Assembly: GCA_964057225.1 (NCBI GenBank)
Contig: OZ059894.1
Location: 7,884,131-7,948,130, forward strand
Direction of reading: 5' to 3'
Length of the DNA stretch: 64,000 bases
DNA from: Auanema rhodensis
Taxonomy: Eukaryota; Nematoda; Chromadorea; Rhabditida; Rhabditidae
Below the pieces are notes generated by a model. It did no database searches and was not told the DNA's origin. It saw only the letters and a program-made list of their open reading frames with translations. The stretch's first letter is position 1. Every line of letters begins with the position of its first letter. Positions 51,861 to 61,900 of this stretch are shown piece by piece. A program made the translations under genes and the position numbers.

Positions 51861-53552
51861 TGATAGAGAGATATACTCAAAATGAAAAATCAAAGAAAAT
51901 TAATGAAAAATCCATCTGTTTACTTGTCGCAAATGACGAATTTGAAATAAAAATTAAGATATAAAATAAATTAAATTACAAAATAATAAAAAAAATTGGT
52001 TTGTTATATGATTTTGCAAAGGAGAGGAAGGATCATACTGAAAGGAGGTAGAAACTGATTGCGAGAGAGAGAATAAGACCATGGAAAATGAAAGAGAGAG
52101 TTATAGAGAGAAAAAGGAAAAGAAAGAGATTAAAAAGGGAAGAAATTTAATTAAACATCAGCTATATGGCAAAACTTACTGTTGTTGATCATGATGGTTT
52201 TCACACAATCCAGAAATGCAACCGCTTTTCATCATTTTTTCCCTCAAAATGAGGTGATATGCACTTTTATATATTCACATCATTTTAATATTTAAATTAT
52301 AATAATTAAAATTATTTATAGCTTTTCATAAAGAATAATCTAAAATATTTATAAAAAAAAGTATTTTTAATATGAAATTATTGCTTATACAAATATTTTT
52401 TTTAAAACTAATTTGTTGCAACATTTACGGTTGTTGGAAGCTTGTGTTAAGATGAAATTTATTTTTTCTAATAGTTTAAGAATTTTTATTATAATTTCAA
52501 TAATTTATATTATTTTAATTCGAATCGATTAAGTACAATAGATTTGTTTGATGTATTCATATTTATATTAAACACTTGTGTATCTATTATTTGTTTTTCT
52601 TTAGAGATTTAATTGATGTTAATAGATGTTTATATTATTATTATTATTACTATTATTATAATTTTTATTTAATTTTTAATAAAATATATGAAAAAGAATA
52701 TTTATATTTAAAAAAATGTATATCCAAGATTAAAATAAAAAACAAATGAATCAAATAGTTGTACTAAGTCACCGAAAATTCTTACAACATAACGAACATA
52801 ACTAAAATTATTTTTATTATAAATATTTTGAAATAAAATATAAATAACTTACTAACTGTCAATTTTATGTAAACAATTTTAAAATTTCGGATCAGATTTG
52901 CTTCGTCCGATAGGAGAATTAATGTAAAACCAATCATATTCCCTTCAGTTTTTTTAAAATCTTTCATAAAGTTCAATATTAATAAATTCTTGATCATGAT
53001 GTTGACAACAAGTGTTTATTTGTGTTTATTTCTTTATAAATATCTTATTAAAATTAATTATTTTATAATTGAAATACTATGGTAATGAGATGATGAAAAA
53101 GCTACATTTTGAGAGGACAATCCTGATCAAGGACCAATGCCTCAAAACCATTTACATGAAACTTGTGTGAGAAGAAAAAGAAGAATTAAATGTTTCAGCA
53201 TTTTAATTTCTACATAAATGTTTAATTTAAAATTAAAAAAATATTTATTAAATATGAGAAAATTATAAATATAAAGCAAAGGCATAATTAATGAAATTTT
53301 AATTAATTATGATAAGTTGTCATAATTTTATTTATTTCTTAATTGAAGAGAAGAATATGAAATTATATACACGTTGTGGCTTATTAGCTCAAACAAAAAT
53401 GAATTAAAATGACAGCATTAATGCTTTAAGAGAGCGGCAAAATCGCTAAGATCTGAGAATAATGTCAGACTGTAATTCTATAAACTTTGAATGAATTTTT
53501 CAATATCATACACAATCACGCAAAGAAAACAGAAAAAAGAATATGTTTTCAA

Positions 53553-54064
53553 TTAATAAATTTGAGAAGATCTATATGTATCATCTTGATCCACTATTTG
53601 CAGAATATTCTCTCGATTTCGTTGTGATGAAAACCAATCAGTATACAGTTCAACAGCTGTGCAGAAGATTGGCTTGATAATGCTCCTCATGTACCTGAAA
53701 AATGAATAAATTTTTATTTTTATTTCCAAAAAACAGTTAAAAAACGTTATACTTACCATGAATCGTAGTTTGAGAGACATTGGCAGAAAATTCGATCGGC
53801 TTCTTGTCTAGCAACATGTAATGCATCAATCAAAGCATCATGCTCAACACAACACCTATTTATTCCTGAAATTCATTGAGATTATGATAAGATATTATAA
53901 GAATTAAATGTTTGTAATTGAACAAAATTTTTGATTTGATTACCGGGTAAATCAACAGGGAAAGCTAATGTATATGATATGGCCCCACTTAAAGGTCCGA
54001 TGCCACATTGCCAAGCAAGAGCAACTGGAAAAAGGAGCAGAAAAATTAACCCGAACGTCCTCAT
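53553..54064 (-). CDS. Secreted phospholipase A2-like protein
   Basis: Three exons, 54064-53944, 53865-53757 and 53694-53553, encode 123 residues in a consistent frame. Residues 1-17 form a clear signal peptide (LIFLLLFPVALA), followed by WQCG at 18-21. The core has CC-x2-HD (C45, C46, H49, D50) and FCQC at 67-70, which matches the spacing of the PLA2 active-site helix found in many small secreted nematode proteins. In secretory PLA2 the HD pair binds catalysis and calcium, but the usual CCxxHDxCY is here CCVEHDALI: the next Cys and the Tyr are missing, so some disulphides and perhaps activity are lost. The C-terminal 40 residues are not recognisable. A ttatttag acceptor lies 5 bases before the ATG. 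The fold assignment is moderately sure; enzymatic function is not. Confidence 0.65.
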
Positions 54065-54069
54065 ATTAG

Positions 54070-56125
54070 CTAAATAATAGAATAAACATGAATATTTTCA
54101 CAAAATCTAACGATGAATGAAGAAGGACAATAGACAATAATTATTTCGTACAAAAAATAAAAGCGGAATGGTCAACAAAGATCAAAAATTGTTTAATATA
54201 TTTGTGTTTATGAATTTTTCGGAAAGAACATATGATTCATAACAAGAAAATTAAAAAATTGAATGATTTAATAAAAGAAAATAAAAGAAATTGGATTCAA
54301 TTAAATCAAAAAAACTGAAGAATTAAGATGATCGGAGCACTCATCTAGCCTTATAAGCTGTGAATTAAACCATCTATGAATGACTAAATAAACAATTTGA
54401 GAGGATTAAATCCAGAACTTTTTAAGATATAAAAGGAGATGATGATGAGGATAATCAATGATAACCATTTTTGACCGGAAAGGCTAGTTTTGAAAAAAAA
54501 ATTTATCTTTTCAATCAGTCTGCTCTATATGAAAGCTGAACAGTGAAGTTGTGGCATGGCATGAACCTGAATGTATGACATGAAGATGAGATGACAAACA
54601 AAAAATCTTCAGCTCTTCGTGTTATGTCACTGACCTCTTGAGGATAAAACTCATACAGAGAGGAAGAGAGCAAAAGATATAAAGAGAAACCAAGGTAAAG
54701 AAAGAGAATGAGAGAAAAAGGGCACAGAGAAACAGTGAGCAATACCGGACAGTGCGACTTCTGATTTCAAGTGTTGCAATCACTACACTTTTCAACATAT
54801 GTTCAGTTTCGTTGTCAAAGTTCACAATTTTATTTTTATTTTGTGACGATTGCAAAGAGCATTTCAGTGAGCCATTTTTTTCATCAAAAATAGGGTCAAA
54901 CTCATACGCTCATCTTCTCTCTCTCATCTTCTCTCTCTGTCTTTTTTCTTCTTCTCTCTCCTTTTTGAGTCTCTTGGATATCATCAACAGGATCATTCTC
55001 ATCATTGTGAGACCGTTGTCGACGTTGTTGAGAATTGAAAAGCGAACAACAGTAATATATGGAAGTGATTTTCGGCGAGGACGATTTGAAACAGAAAAAG
55101 AAGAAATCAAATAAACCATAATACATACAAAATAAATTAATATTTTTATAATAATACATTTATTGAAACATAAATTTTGAAAAAAACAATTATATTGTCA
55201 AACAAAAATATAAAAAAATAGATTTATCGATTGAAGTAATTGAAACCATTTTTGGTTTTCTCTTTTTTCTCTCAATAATTGGAAACAAATAAAAAATAGT
55301 AATAATCGAAATGAATTGAATTGAGGGTTCATTATAGATTTGATCAAAATGTTGTTTGACTGGGAAAATCACAAGAAACCAGAAGTCTAATCACATATAG
55401 AAGGGGAAGATCCCTCATGCGCGAGATGCTCTCGGCAAACACAAGCACCCGTAAACTTGAGTTTCTAATGATTTTATAATCGAGAAAATCAAATGAAGCA
55501 TACAGCATATATGCAATACATCGAACAAATCAATTGGATCATATAGTCTTATTGATGAATAAAGTTGAAAAAGTTAGAACAATAATAAAGTTTTTGATGT
55601 TGCTTAAAATCCTAATAAGGATGTAATTTCTTAGGATATCCTCAATTTATGACGTAGTTAATTCATATGAAAGACTATCCAGAGAAAGATTCAGGAATTC
55701 ACGAAATACATTGAATAGCATCACATCCAAATGGGAATACATATATATCGTCGTCGTCTTCTTCCTATTCATCACTTGCTTGTCCTAATGTGTATCAGAT
55801 TACTCAATCGCTTCTTCGTTGGCTCAATACTATTGCTTGGTAGAAGCCATCATCCGATTTTTTATTTTTTCGTGCGCTACTTGTCAGCTATTGTTATGTT
55901 TTTCTTCCATACGGAACACTTAAATTGACATTTTAACGAAAATCGAGAGAAGCAAAGATGAAACTATTGAGCCATCCAGACTAGACGTATATGAGCCGAT
56001 TGAATCATCTTCCATCTGGTTTTCAGCTCTCAACGATCATCTGTTCATCATAGCATGTTAAACAAATTTTTTTCCAGTAAAATCAGGAACTTGCAAGAGA
56101 AAATGAATAATTTTATTCTCATAAT
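54070..56125. other. Spacer between PLA2-like and lysozyme-like genes
   Basis: About 2 kb of AT-rich DNA with overlapping open frames on both strands at 54515-55160. These are K/E/R-rich on one strand and S/L/F-rich on the other, the mark of purine/pyrimidine-biased non-coding sequence, including a CT-rich tract at 54914-54962. No exon is supported. Confidence 0.55.
56112..56117 (-). terminator. Candidate polyadenylation signal of the lysozyme-like gene
   Basis: AATAAA occurs on the minus strand about 8 bases after the stop codon at 56126-56128. This implies a very short 3' untranslated region, which is usual in nematodes. Confidence 0.5.
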
Positions 56126-57385
56126 TTATACAAATGAACACAGTATGATCAGCAAAATTAGTAGCATATTTGGAACTTGATTCATCACAGAGCGATCACG
56201 ATGGCTTTCGAGATCAGATTTGACATATGATAAACTATAACATATAATTTAAATAATAATAATAAGATTTTAATACAACAAAAACATTAAAACTTACTTT
56301 CCAATTGATAATGCACACTCCACTGAACCCGGTGGAGAAATGACAGAAGCATGTTTCCAACCTCCGAAACTTTTGAAGTCACCGAAGTTATCAAGTGTGA
56401 CATCAACCCTATCACCATATTTCAAATGATTAGACCAAAAATTACATTTTTTACCATAAAATATCATTTTCTAAAGCAGGTTGAGTCCAATTATTATAAT
56501 TACTATCCCATAAAGATGGTATTGTTATAATACCTATTCCAAGATTATAATTCTGAAATCAAAAGCAGATGTTGATGAAATGAATGAAAAACATCAAATT
56601 TTCAATAAAAACAACAGAAGAGACTAAAATAGAGAGAGAGAGAGATAGAGAAATGAAATGGTGGAAGAAATGTTAACGAAGGAAGAACCAACCTGTGCAG
56701 CTTTTCGCATGCTTTGAAGATATTGTATATTTCCCGCAGGATCTCCTACTGACCGTAAAACCTTAAAGAATATAAAATTATTTTATTTTAAGTTTCAATC
56801 AAACATTAAACCAGAGAAAACTAGGATGAGCATCATGAGCATTCAATCTTTGCATAATATCATCCACTAAAGCCTTAGCATCTTGACTACCAGGAATACG
56901 TGCATATACCACATATTCAATATGAAAATCATCTAAAACAAAGTTTTAAGTTTATAGAAAATGGAAAAATGCTGACTTTTCTTAAGATTACGAATGAGAT
57001 TTGCAGAATCGTCATCAAATCTATCATCCGGATTGTAAATACTATAATTATAAATATATATAATTAATATGAAATTCATGATTTCACTAAAGAAATACAG
57101 CATCAAATCCTTTTGATTTTAAGCATGATATAGTTACATTTGCATTACCAGCAGTCAGGTTATCAATTATGCCTGAGTAAAAATCGGCACCTTTACCATA
57201 AATGTTCTAAAATAATTAGCATAAAGTTGTCTAAGTTGCAATTGTTCAAAAACTTGAATTAAAACTTGATGAGTAGAACTTACGCTAATTGATGTAATAT
57301 TAGAAGATGACAAATTATTAGATGCATCAGCATCTGAATTATATGCAAATGCAAAGGTTAATAGAGAAAATAAGTAGAAATTCAT
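56126..57385 (-). CDS. lys: LYS-type (GH25) lysozyme-like protein with hydrophobic C-terminal tail
   Basis: Eight exons encode 266 residues in frame: 57385-57284, 57206-57088, 57041-56977, 56932-56805, 56761-56693, 56552-56455, 56408-56298 and 56234-56126. GH25 lysozymes of nematodes cut peptidoglycan and act in gut digestion and antibacterial defence. The signal peptide is residues 1-15. The first barrel strand reads YGKGADFYSG, which keeps an Asp in the catalytic strand position; CLKSKGFDAVF, FLWFNV, YNLGIGI and DFKSFGGW (204-211) line up with LYS proteins. Where relatives usually have an acidic residue after the WL strand, this one reads WFNV, so activity is uncertain. The last 15 residues (PNMLLILLIILCSFV) are hydrophobic and end at the stop, like a GPI-anchor signal or tail anchor. 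That tail is unusual for this family. Confidence 0.82.
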
Positions 57386-58545
57386 TTTTTTATTATTAAA
57401 GTATAAGGATTGTAAAATAAAAATGATTTCACCACTAAAGATTGATCAGCTTAACTTTCTATTCTTAAGTATTGATAAGAACAAGTGTATTCTAATATAA
57501 ACAGCTCATCTATGTTAAATCATGAATTATCAGAATAGTCTTAATATTTGTTTTATAACAATCAAGTTATTTTTATAATTTTAAATAGATTTATATAAGA
57601 TATTTAACTATTAATCTATACCTATCATAATATCATTTGATTATACTAAAATTATTTTTCTGCTGGTTAAGCTCTTCAATAGAAAATAACTACAAATTGT
57701 GATTCATGTGCATAAGTATCTAGTAATCAGTTGATGTGGGCGGACCTGCATATTTTCAAACCCAAACTTCTAACACTGGGTCTGTAGCACTTTGATGAGT
57801 TTGAAAACTAATATGTATTTGAAGATGTGATAGCAAAGACAATTGCAAGCTTGTGTAGCTAATCAGAACTTGATTTACTTCATTGAGTATTATCACAATG
57901 TCGCAAACGTATCGGATATTCTGAGCCGGACCCCAGTATCTGTTCATTATTGACATGTATGAATGAATGAAGTACTGTTATATGTATGTATGTATGTATA
58001 ATCATATCAAGTATTAAAGCAGATTAACACCTTCCTATAACACGTTATACATACAGATACACACATATGTATATATGATGCCATATCTTCTGTCTAAAAT
58101 ATTATAATATACATACATATATGTATAAATTAACAGATTATATAATAAAAAATAATTATTATTATATAATCCAAGCTTTAATCTATAAACTTTGATACAT
58201 ATAGTTTAAGTTTGATCGTTTATGCTATGACTCATAAAAATATTTTGATTTTATTTTGTTTTCTAATAATAATATTCAAATTTTGTAATATTATACTTGT
58301 ATTATTACAGTATTACATCATTGCTCATTCTATAAATTTAAAAAGATGATTAGCATTATTAAGATTTTTATTAAAGCTTTCCCTATCATAGCCATAGATA
58401 GTTCCGGTTCATTCGGGTCGAAATTTGTCTTGTTTTCACACATCATGTATTGACAAAACTGTTTTAACATCTATAATCGGTTTTAAATTGATATACTCTG
58501 TTTCAGTTTCTGATTCTTAGAAGTAACACCGGATTAAACAAATGT
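57386..58545. other. Spacer between lysozyme-like gene and tRNA-Asn
   Basis: About 1.2 kb, strongly AT-rich. A minus-strand open frame at 57756-57956 contains a short segment (IRYVCDIVIIL) that faintly recalls a reverse-transcriptase palm motif, but it is too short to claim. TATG-rich simple sequence lies at 57980-58080. The interval should include the lysozyme-like gene's promoter; no acceptor-type site precedes its ATG closely. Confidence 0.5.
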
Positions 58546-58565
58546 GCTTCCGTGGCGCAATAGGC

Positions 58566-58601
<36 letters not shown>

Positions 58602-58618
58602 GAGCCCACCCGGGAGCG
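58546..58618 (+). tRNA. tRNA-Asn(GTT): tRNA-Asn (anticodon GTT)
   Basis: The 73-base sequence folds into a full cloverleaf. The acceptor stem GCTTCCG pairs with CGGGAGC with one G-U pair, and the discriminator base is G. The D stem is GCGC/GCGC around a short loop, the anticodon stem TTCGG/CCGAA carries loop CTGTTAA, and the T arm has GGTGG-TTCGAGC-CCACC with the TTCGA B-box core. The anticodon GTT is at 58579-58581. Except for the acceptor stem and D loop the body matches metazoan cytosolic tRNA-Asn. It is the only gene here on the plus strand and lies about 300 bases beyond the 3' end of unc-80. No intron is present. Confidence 0.97.
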
Positions 58619-58917
58619 AAATATTTTGAGTTTTGTAAACTCGAATTGGTTGATTTAGTTTTTGTAAGTATGAAAATTTACTATTTCCTGTTGAATATTC
58701 AAAAATATGTTTTAATTTTTTTATTTCAAAAAATATGGCACAATATAATGAAATGAACGAAATGTAAGTTTACCAGTAACATTGAAAAAAACATAATAGA
58801 AATCTGTGATATATGTATATATGTATATAAATATATCTATATATCTATATCTATATATAATATATGTAATTATCTGCATCTGTTATTAGAAAATTCGAAA
58901 AAAATTGAAATAAAGCA
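58619..58917. other. tRNA 3' flank and unc-80 3' flank
   Basis: AT-rich sequence with T runs at 58711-58721 that could end polymerase III transcription, and TA-rich simple repeats at 58811-58866. No clear AATAAA was seen just downstream of the unc-80 stop. Confidence 0.4.
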
Positions 58918-61900
58918 TTAGACCAGTTGGTGTTGTTCGAATATTTGAAAGTCATCATCATCGTCACCATTTAAACCTTTTTTCGGAGTTGAAAACGAAA
59001 CAACTGGAATTAAAATATTATAAAACATGTTCAGAATATTTAGAAAATAAAGATAATAAAAGAAAAATTGAAAATTCTTACATCTTTGTCTGCTAGCATC
59101 GATTGACTCATGTAGAGGAAGTACAAGGGCCTCTGTTGATCGTCTAGTTGGTGTTCTTGATGACTGCAAATTCAAATTTTGGAAATGAAAAGTACATATT
59201 CGAAGAAAAAATAACTAAACAGAGAAAACAAAAAAAAACTTACGTCGTCATGTCTATGATGAAAATCACGAAGTTCCACACTTCGTTCACCTTCACTCTC
59301 GCTCTCAGTTGAAACATTTCTCGATTTCCTTCTAACACTTCTCCACATTCCAAAACCAGATCGAGGAGAATGTGCGATCTAATAATAATGAAATAAGATA
59401 ATTATATTTATAATTATTGATTACTTTATTAAGAGGTACACTAGGACTTTTAATAACTCTGCTAGTTGATGGTTGACCATCATTAGATGTTGCTGCATCA
59501 TCTTCAACGTCTTCGGGGATTGTACCTTCAGTACCTTCCTGCAATTAAATTATTTTTAATAAATTTAATTGATGAATTATATTACTTTCATTGTTGTTAA
59601 AGTCTTTTTGCCTTGTTGACTCGATCTTCTATCAATACTCTGACGTGATGGGGCTGTTCTAGGAGCTAAAGAAGTGGCAGAGGAATCAGAATGTCCGTCA
59701 GTCATGGTGGGAGTATATGATCGTGTAATTTCTGAAAATTGAATAAAAAAATTAAAATTCGAAATCTAATACAACTGACCCATTGGTTTCATTGATAATT
59801 CTTCTTTTAATTGAATTAGTTCAGATTGGCATCTGAAAAATTGAAATAAATTTTGAAAGATGATCTATTAAGATTCTCATACTTGCTGATAAGAATTGGA
59901 ATCGGTATTGTTTGATGACATTTGTTTTCAATTTTTTCCAGAATATCTGTTTGCCAAGCACTATCTTGGTCATTGACAGGCTTCTGTTTCACCTGAATAT
60001 TCACAAGTTGTTTTGAGAATAGCAGATAAAGTTACAACCTTATTGTAGATAACAGGAAGAATGAGTAATGCAATTGGAAGATTTGATTGAAGTAGAAATT
60101 CTACAAAGTTAACAGCTGATGGGGTACCAGGCTTTTTAACCAGAAGATCTGAGAAGTGATCACGTTGTCATTTGAAGCTTAGTGTGCATTTGACTAACCT
60201 TTCACAAGACGAGCAATGCGAGGCCACATCGTCGTTAGAAGTTTACCAAAACATAATAACAAGACTTTTAAGCCTAGGTATATGCTTTGACAAACACTTT
60301 CTCGGACAATACGATGTGTAGATACTGTAGCTGAATGACCTCGATCAGTTACTGAAACAGACCCTTGACGACCCGATAGGTCAACTGAAAATATTTAAAA
60401 ATGAATTTGAATTTATAGACAATAAATAATTTGAAAAAAAAATAAAAATGAATACCATGTGCTTGTGTGCTTCTTATAAAGGTTGTAGCCAGAGTTGATG
60501 TGCTCATTAGGGGAGCTACAGACTGTTTAACTAATGGAGGAGAGACTGCATTTTGCATAATTTGAACACAATATGATAAATCTTTCAGTTGAAGAATAGA
60601 ATTTTCTATAGTTAAGATTATGAGAATGAATAAAAATTTTAAAATTTACCTTTCGGATGATTGTGAATCCGCAAAATTAATGGAATAAGCAAATGACATA
60701 AGACAGCTTCAAGACGATCAGCTGATACTCCCATACCTTCAACACTTGTTACCAATTCCAATGAAAATGAAAACTGAAATCAAGGGAATATATAAAAAAG
60801 GATATGAAAAAAAGTTTTACTTGTCCTAATGCTTGCATTAGAATGACAGTCAAACGAAGTACAGCTTGGCAGAATGTGGCTGGTGGTGTTGTTGGATGTA
60901 GAACTGTTGAAGGATGAGCTGCTGGAGTACCTTCATCATGACATGGATCTCCAACCATAATACGAAGACACATTTGAGCTGTCGTCTAAACAAAATAATT
61001 TACTATCCAAGATTTCGAGAATATAAACAGAATGGAATAGAAAATCAAACCTTAAGTGGATGTAAATGAGCTATATATGGAAATGCTGTTAGTGTATCAC
61101 AGATTCCAATTATCCAATTGCTTAAAGCACTCCAACTAACACGGCGACGTATACTTTGCTTTTTGGCTATTTTAGCTATTGTCTTATCCAATCGACGCAA
61201 AATAATATTCAGTGCTGAACGATTTGATTCTATTGACCAATCTGTCACTGGCAATATGACCATGAAGTATCTGAAGTGTTTCGATTACTGAAATGAAATG
61301 AGACTTTATCGTACTTTTGTAGTCCAACAGATGACATAGTAGCGAGATCATATGGTGCTATCTTTAACAATGATAATGCTACTTCGCTTAATTTTACATG
61401 GCATTTGTGATCCATTACATCCGGAATTTTGCCATGTTCAGTTGTAGCTGTCAGTTTAGCCAGCTCTTTCAGCCTAGGTGTAGCCATTTCCACAAATTGA
61501 GCTGTCAGGCATAGAAGTGTATCACGTGGACGACGATACTGTTCTTTATGTTGTTCCTCAACTTCTGCAGCTTCCCATCCCATAGCTGTTGACTTTTTTT
61601 CTTTTCTAAAAATTGATCAAGTTTGTTCCAAATTGTTGAAAAGATATATCTTACAGATGGAATGGACGCATGTTTTCATCTTCGTTTGTTGTTGGGGGAT
61701 CAAAGAATTGGGGTGAGTCAGCCACAAATGATTTTCCACGTTCAGCAACATTTGCTAAATCAAAAGCACGTTGAGGACCTCTAGCCAACGCTTCACAGCT
61801 GTTGATTAAAGCTTTAATTTCCACACACAGTGTTGTCCATTGAGCTAAAACAAAATTTTGAGTCAATGAATAGGGGAGGTTCGAGTACCTAATTCATTTT

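Larger units (their letters stand above)
45876..53552. other. 7.7 kb region without a supported gene
   Basis: This is the largest gene-free interval between placed genes. It lies upstream of the SK channel and downstream of the PLA2-like gene, and should hold the channel's promoter. I see no domain or coherent multi-exon model. Open frames that look better than average are 46646-47002 (minus, 118 codons), 47573-47905 (plus, with an overlapping minus frame) and 48627-48839 (minus, 70 codons in a locally GC-richer patch). Another GC-richer patch is 50150-50300. GA tracts lie at 48221-48247, 49012-49048 and 51841-51860. The plus strand is purine-rich across much of it, as in the introns of the large gene. 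Confidence 0.5.

Noticed and set aside
57756..57956. Possible reverse-transcriptase relic (segment IRYVCDIVIIL)
   Set aside because: The resemblance to the YxDD palm motif is short, the second position is Cys instead of Asp, and no other element parts lie nearby. A translated search against repeat databases would settle it.
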